Shown here: positions 9,086 through 20,900 of the stretch, in pieces
Layout: each line of letters starts with the position of its first letter
Position numbering within the stretch: the stretch's first letter is position 1
Source of the DNA: Bacilli bacterium
GTDB taxonomy: Bacteria > Bacillota_I > Bacilli_A > RF39 > UBA660
Length of the DNA: 64,000 bases
Direction: 5' to 3'
NCBI GenBank assembly: GCA_900772095.1
Contig: CAAGQJ010000060.1
Location: 1 to 64,000, forward strand
Notes under the pieces: generated by a model
Seen by the model: only the letters and a program-made list of their open reading frames with translations
Database searches by the model: none
What the model was told of the DNA's origin: nothing
Position numbers and translations under genes: made by a program

Positions 9086-9547
9086 ATGAAACAAGAAATA
9101 CAGAAAATAAAGGATTTAGTTAACAAACTCTCTGCTGTTGTCATAAAACCCAATAGAGACACCTTTGCCATTAATACTTATATATGTATAAAGTCTATTT
9201 CACCAGAAGTAAAGCAGTTACAGGATGAAGTCTCTAATCTTGAGAAACTTTACAATAGCACTCATCCTCAAGAATCTACCTCTAAACAAAAAGACTCCCC
9301 TTCAAAAGATAAAGTCAATCATCCTTCCCATTACTCTTATTTAAAAGAGCTTTGTGGTGTAGAAGTGATAGATATTACACGTCACATGGACTTTGATACA
9401 GGCAATGCTTTAAAGTATCTTCTTAGGGCTGGACATAAGTCTGAGCAAGGCTATGATGATACAACTAAAGCTATAGAAGATTTGCAAAAAGCAATTTTCT
9501 ATATTAAGGATAAGATTAATATGTTATTAATAAAACAGAAACAATGA
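9086..9547 (+). CDS. DUF3310 family protein (SaV-like) with N-terminal coiled coil
   Basis: A 153-residue protein whose residues about 74-148 match the phage DUF3310 family. The start is DKVNHPSHY, then a VIDITRHMDFDTGNALKY segment, YLLRAGHK and a TTKAIEDLQKA helix ending in YIKDKI. The family is widespread in phages, has been described as nucleotide-kinase-like, and has no firm biochemical role. Residues 1-60 are a helical extension with a Lys/Ser-rich linker (STSKQKDSPSKDK). The stop overlaps the next start by four bases (ATGA), indicating coupled translation. Confidence 0.85.
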   Translation: MKQEIQKIKDLVNKLSAVVIKPNRDTFAINTYICIKSISPEVKQLQDEVSNLEKLYNSTHPQESTSKQKDSPSKDKVNHPSHYSYLKELCGVEVIDITRHMDFDTGNALKYLLRAGHKSEQGYDDTTKAIEDLQKAIFYIKDKINMLLIKQKQ

Positions 9548-10062
9548 GTTTAGATTTATATATAAAGAGTAATACTCCTGTACTTCATAGAGGTACAGGA
9601 ATCTATATTAGAGACAATGGTGAGACTAAAGAACTTGCTACCAAGCAGGAAGTATTAACTCATTTTCCTGATATTAATCCTGATGATATTAAGGAGAGTA
9701 CTTATGAAAGTGACACTTATTTTCACTTAAATCTTACTCATAATCTTACAGAAATGGCTATTAAATGTAAGATTATAAGTATATGTACTCCTAAAACACA
9801 AGATATATTTGCGACTCTATATGATTTTCTATGGCATCCAAAAGATAATCTTGGAATATCCATACCTAATATGGATTACTTGGAAGATGTTATGGAGTGT
9901 TACAGAAAATTGTTAGAAAAAAAGGATTTCTTCAAGCAATTCAATCCTTCTAATGGTTGGGGTACCTATGAGCAATTACTTAGAAGAACTAAGGAATATA
10001 TAAATGCTCTTATATCTATCTCTGACGATTTTGATAACTACACTATTTATGCTGATGTTTAA
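9544..10062 (+). CDS. Conserved phage hypothetical protein (SLDLYI N-terminus)
   Basis: A 172-residue protein beginning MSLDLYIKSNTPV. It contains the segment FHLNLTHNLTEMA near residue 62, resembling a phage/bacterial family that has an SLD(L/V)Y start and an ITHNL-xx-MA motif. The function of that family is unknown to me. The C-terminal half is helical (YLEDVMECYRKLLEKKDFF). It overlaps the DUF3310 gene by four bases and precedes another small gene by 12 bases. Confidence 0.7.
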   Translation: MSLDLYIKSNTPVLHRGTGIYIRDNGETKELATKQEVLTHFPDINPDDIKESTYESDTYFHLNLTHNLTEMAIKCKIISICTPKTQDIFATLYDFLWHPKDNLGISIPNMDYLEDVMECYRKLLEKKDFFKQFNPSNGWGTYEQLLRRTKEYINALISISDDFDNYTIYADV

Positions 10063-10073
10063 TATTTATTATT

Positions 10074-10484
10074 ATGAAAGATAACTATCCCCTTCTTTCT
10101 CAGTCTGAGGAACGTATGGCTCCTTGGAATCAGAAAGATCCTGAACCTACTCAAGTAGACTGTTGTGTTTCTTATTGTCTCAGCAAGTCTATACCTGTCA
10201 CAATAAAGAATTATGAAATCATTGACGATGAGCCAAACTTCGATAATACCAATTTTATTGAAGAATTTGAAAATGATAACAATACCTTTGGCATTCTCTC
10301 TCTACTCACTGAATTACAACACCTCTCACAAGAAAAAATCAATCACTTGGAAGATGAGCTTTCCATAACCCCCACTCCTACAGCCAAAGCTATAGTCCAA
10401 AAAGAATTGACTCACTACAAAAACATTTCCAAAGCCACTAAAGATTGGATCATCGATGACTTAGACGTCATCAAAGAAATCTAA
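10074..10484 (+). CDS. Hypothetical acidic protein
   Basis: A 136-residue acidic protein I do not recognise. The N-terminus is PLLSQSEERMAPWNQKDPEP. A cysteine-bearing segment (DCCVSYCLSKS) and an Asp/Asn-rich stretch follow, and residues about 75-130 form two helices (LLTELQHLSQEKINHLEDEL). It is the last gene of the 9086-10484 cluster, ending just before repeat array 7. Confidence 0.68.
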   Translation: MKDNYPLLSQSEERMAPWNQKDPEPTQVDCCVSYCLSKSIPVTIKNYEIIDDEPNFDNTNFIEEFENDNNTFGILSLLTELQHLSQEKINHLEDELSITPTPTAKAIVQKELTHYKNISKATKDWIIDDLDVIKEI

Positions 10485-10495
10485 AAGCCTCACTA

Positions 10496-10537
10496 AAAGC
10501 TCAAAAAGGCTTATTTAGGCTCAGTTAGGCTTAGTCA
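10496..10537 (+). repeat. Decamer repeat array 7
   Basis: GGCTTA, GGCTCA and GGCTTA units preceded by an AGCTCA variant. The array ends about 26 bases before the ATG of a 47-residue ORF, the same spacing seen before several other + strand genes. Confidence 0.82.
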
Positions 10538-10563
10538 AATAACCACTTTTAAAATCCACAACT

Positions 10564-10707
10564 ATGACATTCATAATACATTTCAAAGACAAGCCCAGAG
10601 AAACTTACAGCAATCATTATGATGAAGATGATGAACATGAAAGAGATGCTGCATGGGATGATGTTTATGCAACATTCCCTGATGCTGATTATATAGAAGC
10701 TTTTTAG
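10564..10707 (+). CDS. Small acidic ORF, 47 residues
   Basis: An uninterrupted 47-codon ORF starting MTFIIHFKDKPRETY and ending ADYIEAF. It is strongly acidic in the middle (DEDDEHERD). It starts about 26 bases after repeat array 7 in the arrangement seen for other early genes and ends one base before the next small ORF, so it is probably expressed. No family recognised. Confidence 0.6.
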   Translation: MTFIIHFKDKPRETYSNHYDEDDEHERDAAWDDVYATFPDADYIEAF

Positions 10708-10708
10708 T

Positions 10709-10867
10709 ATGATACAAACAATTATAGTAGCTATAGTATATATTATATTATTTGCTTTAGAAATATTAGCATACTATATTTCTAAAAAAGATGTTGTTTT
10801 CCTATATGGTCTCATAACATTGATTGCATTTATAATCACTTTTGGTGCTACTTTAACTGATTGGTAA
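10709..10867 (+). CDS. Small membrane protein, 52 residues, two transmembrane helices
   Basis: A 52-codon ORF one base after the previous stop. It is almost entirely hydrophobic: a first helix at about residues 4-24 (TIIVAIVYIILFALEILAYY), a short charged turn (ISKKD), and a second helix at about 29-48. It ends TLTDW. Such hairpin membrane miniproteins in phages can be holin-like or exclusion proteins, but its place among early genes does not favour lysis. Function unknown. Confidence 0.58.
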   Translation: MIQTIIVAIVYIILFALEILAYYISKKDVVFLYGLITLIAFIITFGATLTDW

Positions 10868-10886
10868 TAAAAAAATATAAATCAAT

Positions 10887-11060
10887 ATGGAACAACTAGT
10901 AGTAATTGACAATAATAAAATCTACATTTACAATGCAGATAAACATCCTATATTTGATGATGATAATGCTACTACAGTAGATATTGTTGAATCTTTAGGT
11001 CATAATTACGATGATGTAGTTGTAGTATGGGGTGAAGATTTTACTATAGAAAAAGATTAA
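10887..11060 (+). CDS. Small acidic ORF, 57 residues, possibly the 5' part of a split gene
   Basis: A 57-codon ORF starting MEQLVVIDNNKIYIY and ending EDFTIEKD at a TAA. The same frame stays open after this TAA for 60 more codons, up to the start of the ThyX-like gene, so the original protein may have been about 118 residues. Strand-rich, acidic, with no recognised domain. Confidence 0.5.
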   Translation: MEQLVVIDNNKIYIYNADKHPIFDDDNATTVDIVESLGHNYDDVVVVWGEDFTIEKD

Positions 11061-11120
11061 AGTATTGACAAAAAGAAGTTTAACATTATATACAAGCATT
11101 TTGCTAAACCTGTCTATGAT

Positions 11121-11243
11121 ATGGCAATGACTTATGAAAATAGTGCGCTTACTATTGAAAATAAAGTTGTAAATCCTAAGGTAGTAAAGTGTTTTAATGA
11201 GTTAAAGAAAGCATTAGAAGAACAATTAAAAAGTTATAAGTAA
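11121..11243 (+). CDS. Possible short ORF, or 3' part of a gene interrupted by TAA at 11058
   Basis: The open frame from 11061 to 11243 is in phase with the 57-residue ORF upstream. Its first ATG is at 11121, giving 40 residues (starts MAMTYENSAL) with a Lys-rich helical end (FNELKKALEEQLKSYK). The region 11061-11120 also looks protein-like (SIDKKKFNIIYKHFAKPV) but has no ATG. The stop TAA overlaps the ATG of the next gene (TAATG). It is either an independent mini-ORF or the remnant of a nonsense-split gene. Confidence 0.4.
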   Translation: MAMTYENSALTIENKVVNPKVVKCFNELKKALEEQLKSYK

Positions 11244-11806
11244 TGGAAGTAACAGTACTACAAGAAACTCCTTGGAGTAGAGCATTAGATGCAGCAAGAA
11301 GAACTATTGGTAAAGAACCTTTGCATAAAGAACCAAGTGATAACTGGAAGGCAAAAGTTCTTCTTGCAGAGCATAGTCCTATCAAACTTGTTGAATATTG
11401 TATTCATTTTAAAAATCTTAGACAGTGGGTTGGAGTTCATTTGTTAAGACATGAACACATGTTACCTTTTATTCATTCTCAAAGGGAAGATAGAAGAAAA
11501 CTTAATTGTAGTAGAGATGAACTTCCACAAGGTTCTGAGAATGATCAAGACTTTGTTGTCAATGCTCAGACTCTGATTAACATCAGCAGAAAGAGACTCT
11601 GTAAATGTGCATCTAAAGAAACACAAGAAGCATGGAAAGCTGTCAAGTCTGAGATTGCTAAACAAGATATTGTCATGGCTGATAAGATGGTTCCTAATTG
11701 CGTATATAGTGGCTTTTGTAGAGAACTTAATTGTTGTGGATATGTTAATACTGAAGCATATCAGAAAGAGTTAGAAACATATAGAAAAAAGAATTATGAC
11801 GATTAA
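11243..11806 (+). CDS. thyX: ThyX-like flavin-dependent thymidylate synthase
   Basis: A 187-residue protein resembling phage ThyX proteins, which make dTMP from dUMP with FAD and methylene-folate. The dUMP/FAD signature region is recognisable as LLRHEHMLPFIHSQREDRR at residues 67-85. Canonical ThyX has RHRxxSxNExSxR, whereas here the third position is Glu (R69-H70-E71) and the spacing to S79/R81 differs. A helical region with paired cysteines (RLCKCASKE) and a C-terminal segment VPNCVYSGFCRELNCCGY follow. The dut gene upstream would supply dUMP. I am fairly sure of the family but not that it is catalytically standard. Confidence 0.65.
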   Translation: MEVTVLQETPWSRALDAARRTIGKEPLHKEPSDNWKAKVLLAEHSPIKLVEYCIHFKNLRQWVGVHLLRHEHMLPFIHSQREDRRKLNCSRDELPQGSENDQDFVVNAQTLINISRKRLCKCASKETQEAWKAVKSEIAKQDIVMADKMVPNCVYSGFCRELNCCGYVNTEAYQKELETYRKKNYDD

Positions 11807-11885
11807 TAATCATTAGTATAAAATAGTCTTACTTATTTCTTCTAACCTTATCACTTAACTCCCTCAATCACATAATTAATTTCTT

Positions 11886-11893
11886 TATCTTTG
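11886..11893 (+). promoter_or_regulatory. Bacteroidetes-type -7 element (TATCTTTG) before the giant polyprotein gene
   Basis: TATCTTTG matches the TAnnTTTG -7 consensus of Bacteroidetes primary-sigma promoters and lies 33 bases upstream of the ATG at 11926. No clear TTTG -33 element is present at the usual spacing, so it is tentative. Confidence 0.4.
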
Positions 11894-11925
11894 CCATTAA
11901 TTTTTAATAGTAAAACATAACATTT

Positions 11926-14900
11926 ATGGGATGTGTAAATAAAAGTAGTAAAGAGTTCAAGGATATTGCAGCACGTAACAATCTTGCTGACAATACCCTT
12001 GAGCTTATCACTCACAAGTATTGGTTAGAGACTGGCAATGAAACTCTCTTTCCTACAGATGTTTATATCCAGGCTCAACTTGGTAATTCTCATTATCAAG
12101 AGTCTGGTAAATCTGTAAGAGAACTATGGGGAAAAATGTACAATACTCCACAAGAGTTCAAGTCTCTTAGTCAACTTCAAGCTGCAAGGAAGGAAGCCTC
12201 AAGATTCTTTCCTCAATCTGCTATTGTCCATTACAGAAATGCTAAAGGCAACTACATGCTTTCTGTCAAAAGACCTGTAGAAAAAGCTGATTATAGTAAG
12301 GATGACTTCTTTGATGAGTTTGACAACATTGGTTCTATGAGGGATATCAAGAAGCTTAATCTTGGTATTAGGGAGAATCAAACCTATACCATTTCTAAGG
12401 TACAGGAGCTATACAACAGGTTCAATGAAAATAGAACTTCTAAGGTATTGGCTGATAAAGTCTTTAGCATTGCTAAGGACTTAGGTATTGAAGTTTCTTT
12501 TAATGAATCTCTTCCTTTTGGAATTATGGGTAGATACACCAATAGCAATACTATCACCTATAAGAAGTCTTTCCTTGAAAGAGATATAATGACAAACAAA
12601 AAAGCTTCTATCATTCTTCATGAAGTACTTCATTCTATCTCTATGTATGCTCTCTCTAATAAAACAGAGAATTGGAAGAGACCTGAAGCTTTGCAGGAGT
12701 TCCGTACAGAGATTAACTCTCTTTATCAAGATCTCAAGAACAACTCTCTCCTTAAAGGTGAAAGAGGTATTGTTGATGTTTTTGAGTTTGTTGCAGAACT
12801 TGCCAATCCTATCTTCAGAGATAAAATTCAAGAAATTGATAAACAAAGTAAAGCTAACAAATCTTTCTGGTCAAGGATTCTTGATGCCTTTAAGGCTCTC
12901 TTAGGTCTCCATACCTCTGACACTTATTATCAGCGTTCAATGAATGCCCTTGACAAGGCTCTTAATGCCTTTGATATTGATACCTACATGCGTTATAATG
13001 GTATCAAAAGCCAACTCAGAAAAGAAGTAGTCAATAATACAATAAATCAGACAAATCAGCGTTTAGAAAATAAAAACCAAACGCAATTGGATAATTCTCT
13101 TAATATTATTAATAATGCAGCACAGTCAGGTAAATGGACTACAGCATCTCTCTTAATATTAGATAACTTAATAAAAGATATTGAAAATGGCAAAGTCACT
13201 TATAAACGATTTCCTCAAGAAGCATCAAGAGGAATGTATCAAGGAGGTACAGCAAATGCAACAGCATCCATACTCCTTAGCTCAAATGAAAGCTCAAGTG
13301 GAAATGCTTCACTCTCAGTCTCAGAAAGGTATGAGAGAGACAAGAGACAACAGCCTGTCCAAGAAAGGATAATTGAGTCTTGGGCTAAGGCTAAAAGTAT
13401 TTGGCATGATAATCTTGATACAATTAATGGCAAGGAATTGTTTGCAGAAGGAGGTGAGGCTAAAGTGTTTGCTAATGATGGTGACACAAAAGTCATTAAA
13501 ATTCTTTCTACAGAATATTTTATTACTCCACAGTTTGCTCTTGACAGAATCACTCTTCACAACACTTTGTTCCCTGAAGCTGCGTTAAAGATTACAGGCT
13601 TTGGAAGAAACTCAAAAGGAGAGTTCCAATTTCTTGTAGAGCAACCTTTCATTCAAGGAACTCCTGCAACACAAACAGAGATAGACAAATTTATTACTAA
13701 GGCAGGTTTTACAAAGTCAACTAAAGATAAAGGTAATACTTTTATTACTGATGATTTGTATGTCTCTGATCTTCATGATGAAAATGTTATAAAAACTCCT
13801 AATGGTAATTTGATAGTCATTGATGCTGACCTCAGACTTAATACTCCAGAACTTAACCGTAATGGAAAATATGTGATAAACAATGATATTGTTTCAATTC
13901 AAGAAAGTAGTATTAATGACTTTATTAATTCCATGTCTAAAGAACAGCTTGATGATGAAATATCTCTTATCAAGCAGGAATCTGCTGACTATGACCTCAT
14001 CAATGACATTAAATCTGAGCCTGAGCATAGTGGTAAGCCTATACCTCAAGACTTCACATTTGCTGATGGCACTAAGGTTAAGGCTCCTTTCAAGCCTAAT
14101 GCTCAGCAGGTAGATGCTCTTAATGAGATGGATAGATTCATGAAGTCTAATGAAACTTCTATGACTCTCTCTGGCTATGCTGGCACTGGCAAGACCTCTC
14201 TTATGGAGATTATTGCTGAGAAAGGTAGAAAACAGCATCGTCCAGTAGTCTTTTGTGCTTCTACCAACAAGGCTGCTGCTGTTCTTAATGAACGTGTTTC
14301 TAAGGCTGGCTTCAAGGCTGCTACTCTTAACAAGGTATTTGGCATTAGTGTTGAAGTTGATTCTAACAGCAATACCTACAATGCACGTAATTTGGTAAAT
14401 GTCTTGAGAGATGCTGACATTATGCCAGGTACTACTGTTATTATTGATGAAGCCTCTATGATTAATGAAGAGAATTATAATATTCTCAACAACATTGCTA
14501 AACAGAATAGTCTTAAGATTATCTATGTTGGAGACTCTGCACAGCTTGCTCCTGTAAATGAAGATAAAATATCAAAGGTCTTCCGCAATGGTGAGGGTAA
14601 AGTCATTACTCTTACTCAAGTAGAACGTACTGATGATAATGCTATCCTCAAGGAAGCTACTGACCTTCGCAATGGTAATCCTCTATCTGGTATTTCATCC
14701 TTTAATGGTAAAGGTGAAGGTGTTGCTTACATTTCTCCTAAACATCAAGATGAAATCAACAATGTTGTAGCTCATTATGTCAAAGGTCTGAAGCATGACC
14801 CTAATTATTTTAGGATTCTTGCTTTCACTAACAAAGCTGTATCTGCCTATAACAACCAAGTCAGAGAACTTCTTGGTTACACTTCCCCTACTCCTAATGT

Positions 14901-17900
14901 AGGTGAACCTATGACTGGCTATACCAACTGGGGTTATAATTGGAAAACAAAGTCTTATCGTTTCATCAACTCTGAGTCTTACAAGGTGTCTAAGGTAGGC
15001 AAAGCCCATAAAATAACAACAAGTCTCAATGATGGTACAACTGTTACTATGGAAGCTATTCCTCTCACTCTTGAAGACCCTGTTGGTAATGTAGATACCT
15101 TCGACTTTATTGACATCAAGAGCAATCCTTCTAATCTTCAGGCTGCTATACAGCTTGCCAATGAGAAGAAGATGCTTTGGGCTAAAGCCAAACATGCTGT
15201 TGGTAGAGATGCTAAGGCTAAAATCTATCAAAGAATCAACTTCATTGATAACTTCCTCTTTGTCAATGACAATATTGAGGATAGTAATCATAATCTTCTT
15301 CAAGCTAAGACCATTGACTTTGGTTATGCTATGACTGTACATAAGTCTCAAGGCTCTACCTTTACCAATGTTCTTATGGATGATGTTGATATATCAAGAG
15401 CTGGTCTTAATAGTAACAATGCTATGGAGGTCATTGACCTTGGTGAAGTAGATAATAATGTAGCTTCAAGTGCTAATTTCACAGGAGATGCAGAAGATGT
15501 TGATTTGGGATTTTCAAACGATTTCTCTACAACACCTACTGAACCTACTGAACATACAGCACCTACCCAAACTATCAATCTCAAGCAGCAGCTTGAATAT
15601 GTAGGTGTGTCAAGGGCTACTGATACTGTTACTATCGTTAGTAATAATGTTAAGAAGGAAGGTTCTCCTCTTCATCCTACTAAAGAAGTAAAAGAAGATA
15701 AAGTAAACTCAAATACTACTCATTTGAATATTACTCCTGCTAATAGTGTAGACAAAAAAGCTGCTATAAAAGGAGCTATGGCAAATAAGTTTATTGGATT
15801 TGCAGATGGTATCTTTAACAGCTCTACTGGAAAATATGCTCAACAAGCAGGAGATAAAGCTAATACTGGAAACTATACCTCTGATGATGTAGTCTTTGTA
15901 AGTATTCCTGGTAAAAGAGGAAATGAAGATGTTAGACATCAACAACAGGATAAAACTATTACTGAAGCATTAAAAGCATTAAAGGCTGGAGCGACATTGC
16001 TTACTGACAATAAGGCTTATACAGAAAATAGTACTTATAATGAAGGTGAAAAGAGATTAGCTAAAGCATTGAATGATGCTGGAGCTGTCTATTCTGAGAT
16101 TCAAAAAGACAATCAAACTATTGGTGTTTGGACAATAAACACTAATAATTCTCGTTCTAACAATAAAATAGAAAACAATGAAAGCAACAATACAAGAAAT
16201 GCAGAAACTGTTGCAGGAAAACAACAAACAAGCAATGGAGGATTACTTGCTGAGTCACAAGCCAGAATCCAGAGAGGAGATGGAAACCTACGAGAAACTC
16301 AGGAACAAGGAGTTCTCTCTCAGGAAGATGTCAACAAGTCTTTAGATATAGATAGTTCTACATCCCCTACTGCCCCTACCACTCTTACTAAGGAAGAGCC
16401 TTCAACTGTTTCTCTTCCAAGTTATGAATACTTTAATGACCTCTATGAGGACACACCAGTAGATGCAGCTTGGAAGATTCCATATCTCAAGGAACTTGAT
16501 GCTCAAATCTCTGGTGAAAAATCCATAGAGGATAATAAAAACATTATCAATCGCATGGACAACATTTTACAAGCAACAAGTGAGAAAGAGTATCTTCAAG
16601 AATCTAAAGATTCTGAGAAGAAACAAGTTGATAAGACTCTTGATGAATATGATAAACTCAATCGTCAGATTGACAATCTTCTTGGCAACCAAGACTTGGA
16701 AGCTAATGGTGAGATATACCACCTTGATGAACTTGGCGTAGCTCATCTTTCTGCATCTGAGATTCGTCATACTGCTGAACTTGTGGCTAATGAAATCTCT
16801 GATTCTATCTCTCAGCTTCAAAAGGAAGAAGGCATTGCTGAAAAGCTGTTCCCTACTCTCAAGACTAAACTTGACTTTAAATCTGCATCAAGAAAACAGA
16901 TTGTTGAGACTGTTGGCATCAATCGTTTTATTGATAAAGTTAAGTCTATATTTGATACTGAGGCTAACTGGGATTCATATCAGAATGCTGAGGATGGTGG
17001 TCTTCAAGCTGACCTCATCTTTGCTAACTGGGATGCTATCATGTATCTTGCTGCTGATGTCTTTGCCATGAATGAGGGCTTTGGTATCACCAAGGATTTC
17101 TCTAAGGGCAACTTCACTACTACTAAGAATTCCAATATTGACTATGACAACTTCAATGATTACTCTAATGATCAGGATGTTGTTGCTGAAGAAGGTGGTA
17201 AGGATGAGCAGGAGCATTGGCAAATAGAAAATTGCACTATTGATGTCCTTAATTCTATGTCTGCTCTTGTCAGACAAGGCATTCATGAGTGCTATCGTCT
17301 TAATGCTGATAGTAGTAAGGTTATGAGTAAGTGGGGTATTGCAGAGCGTGTTAATCCTCGTGAAGCTGTTAATAGTATTCTTCGTTGGACTCAAGGCTCT
17401 CTGTCTCTTAATGATATGATTAAGAAGCTCTCTAATAAGCAACCTCAGAACCCTTGGCTCTCTCAGCTTATTCAGAGATTGTCTGATCAGAGTGGTAGTG
17501 AGACTGATTTCCAAAGCCAGTTCTATGGAGTGTTCTCTAAGCATTTTCAGCTTTACTCTGTTGTTCTTCTTGAAGATGGTAAGTATCATTGCATAACTGT
17601 CAACAGTCATCCTGCCCTTACTGATGTGATGAATACTATTACTGCTCAGTTCAAGATTGGAGAGCATCCTCTCTTTGGCACTAATGGTAAGGTTAACGCT
17701 AAGTTGCTTGGCTCTGCTGACTCTGATAGCAAAGACTTCACTCTTCATAAGGCATTGTCTGAGCTTCAAGACATTGACAAGTCTCTTAAGTATGTCAAGA
17801 CTCTTAATGATGATATGTCTAAGTCTGTCTCTAACAATATCATGGCTGTTTGTAAAGCTTTAGGATATAATGTCACTGAGGACATGCTTTCTGGTGTTGT

Positions 17901-20900
17901 CAATGCTGAGAGCATTAATAAGGTAACTTCTGCTCTCAACTTCATTGTCAAAGACCTTGATAGTGCTGTTTCTGCTCAGCATAAGGGTGAAATGAAGGAT
18001 TATAATCCTTTTGCTTTTGGCACTAAGTTTGGTATTAATGGTAGTCTCCGCAACTTCCTCTCTCCTATCACTGATAAGCTTGAGGATACTGCTATCAATG
18101 CTTTCTATGATAGTGGCAAGATGTATCAGTCTTATATCACTCCTTCATTCATGACTAAGCTCTTTAACAAGTTTCGTCAGGAAGGTCAGGCTTTTGAGGA
18201 TTTCATTCTTAATGAATATGGCTCTTCTGAATGGTTCAAGTTTGGTGCTGGTGATGGTGACATTACCAAGGGTTGGCGTAATGAATGGCTCAGACTTCTT
18301 GCAAGAGATGAGAATGCTCGTAAGGTGTTTGACCATAAGGTTGAACTTAACTTCAATAAGCATAACTATATGCGCAACATGAGTGATGCTGAGTACACTC
18401 TTTCTCTCATCACTGAGTACTTCTCTGAGAGTGCAAAGGTTGAAGACCAAGTTCCTGCTTGGTTCAGAGTGCCTATGCAGTCTAATAAGCCTTCTTCTGA
18501 GTTCATAAAGTTCTACTCTTATAGAGGTGATGGTTATAAGGATGTTATTGTCAATGGTCTCCATAACATATTTCTGCAAGAAATTAGTAGAATACAGACT
18601 GTCCTCAGAAGAAACATGTCTAAAAATGACTCTGGATTCATCAAGAACTTTGACACTAATGGTCGTAAGTTCTGCTTCCTTCCTGTGCTTAACAGCTATC
18701 TTGAGAATGGTGATGTGTCTAAGAGAAATGTTCTGCATGATGAGGATGGCTCTGTGTCTTCTGACAACAACAGGTTTGCCTCTCTTCTTCAAAAGATTGT
18801 AAAAGGTGAAATTGCTCTTGATTCTAATGAAGGCAGTGAACTTAGTATACTTGCTGATAAGATTATCCGTCAGTCTACAGAAGACAGAGTACAGTCTATT
18901 CTTAATACTTGGGAAAGGAATGGTATTCTTGAAACTGCCAAGAACATCAAGGACATCTATCCTTCTGAGTTTGACAATTCCTCTAACATAAAGAATGAGG
19001 AGAGGGAAGATGTAATCAATGATTGGGTTAGAAGCCAAGTAGAAAACTTCCTTTGGAATGACTCTTTTGCTTCTAAGAACATTCTTCAACTTACTCTTTC
19101 TGACATTGCTTTCTATAAGGATACTGAGGATTTGCAGAAACGTCTTGCTCAGCTTCATGCTCCTGGTGTTAGAGGTAATATCTCTGCTGTTGATTATAGT
19201 GGTAATAGAGTATCTGATGGTAAGTACAGAACATTCATCTTAAAGGACTTTGATTCTTTCAAGTCTAACATCATTGCCAATATTTCTGAAGTATTTGACC
19301 GCAAGATTGCTACTGCCCCTGACAATCAGAAGGCTGCAATGATTGCTCTTAAGGAATCTCTTGTTGGTAAGGATGGTAAGTACACTAAGATTAATGTCAC
19401 TGATGCTCAAGGATATTCTTCTCCATCTTCTTACAGAAAGAAGGCTTACATCTTTGGCAAGTGGTCTCATCAAGCTGAGGACATCTATCAGAAGTTGCTT
19501 AAAGGTGAATATACATATAGTGATTTGGAGACTGCATTCCAGCCTCTAAAGCCTTTTGTGTATTCTAAGCTTACTAAGGATATGGGTGTAGCTAATGCTC
19601 CTATTCACAGTATGCAGGTTCCTTTCCAAGCCAAGAATGCTGAGTATCTTCTTATCATGGCTGATGCTATTCTTAAAGGTGAAAAGCTTTCTCGACCTAA
19701 TCTTCTTAGAGCTGTCTATAGAGTAATGGAGGATTCTGAACGTCTTATGCCTACTAAAGGCATTGACACTGTTCAGTTTGAGTCTTCTATTAAGTCTGGT
19801 CTTCAAGGCAAGATGAATATCTATCAGTTCATGAATATGGAAGGTGGTGAGAATGCTGCCTATACCTTTATGATGAATCAAATCTTCAAGGAAGAGACCG
19901 ATGCTACAGGTGAAAGAGTTTATAAGAACTATAACACTGATACCTTTGTACATGAAACTTCTTATGAGGATTACTGTCTTCAGCAGGAGGTTCCTGAGCA
20001 TTTTAGAGAGCATTCTCAAGCTCATGGTTCTCAGATTAGAATGATTACTCCCTCTGACCTTGACCTCTTCACTATTGATGAGAATGGTCAGCAAGTGGAT
20101 AACTTCTATGGGTGGACTGAACCTGATGGCACTGTCAAGAGAATGAAGGCTGATGAGTTCCGTAAGGAATATGAGCAGACTATTGCTGATAATATTGAAG
20201 AGAGTATTGATAATCTTTCTGCTGAACTTCACTTGAATAGTGGGGATAAGCGTGAGAGAAATATTGCTCTTTCCAAGATTCTTCAAAGAGAAGTTTTATC
20301 TTCTCCTCGCTATGGAATTGACCTTGTGCAGGCTTGTTCTATTGATAAGGAGACTGGTGAATTTAGAATTCCAAAAGGTGACCCTATACAGGCTAAACGC
20401 ATTGAACAGCTTATAAATTCTGTTATTAAGAACAGAGTTAACAAGCAGAAGATTGCTGGTGGTCCTATTGTGCAGGTGTCTAATTTTGGTACTTCTAAAC
20501 AGCTTCACATTAGATTCAATGACAAGCAGGGAAATCTCATTCCTCTTGAGGAGGAATATGTTCCCTCTGAACATGATGGTCTTTCTTATAAGGATTATCT
20601 CAAGAAGAATCAAGGTGGTATTGCTTACTTTGAAGTGTTCTGTCCTATATGGTCTAATGAACTCTTTGACAAGTTCTCTAATGCTGATGGTTCTATCAAT
20701 GTTGATGCTATCAATGTTGTTGACCCAGAGCTTCTAAAGATGGTTAGTTACCGTATTCCTACTGAGGATAAGTACTCTTGTGCTCCTATGAAGGTTGTTG
20801 GTTTCATGCCTCGTGAAGCTGGTGATGCTATCATGCTTCCTTATGAGCTTACTGAGATTGATGATTCTGACTTTGATGTTGATAAGCGTTATGTCATGCG

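Noticed and set aside
10490..10530. Intrinsic terminator formed by AAGCCT and AGGCTT before the 47-residue ORF
   Set aside because: Only a 6-bp stem with a 17-base loop and no clean T tract; probably a by-product of repeat array 7.
10485..11242. tRNA or non-coding RNA gene in the stretch with no long ORF
   Set aside because: No cloverleaf-like pattern was seen; the stretch is filled by small ORFs with operon-like spacing.
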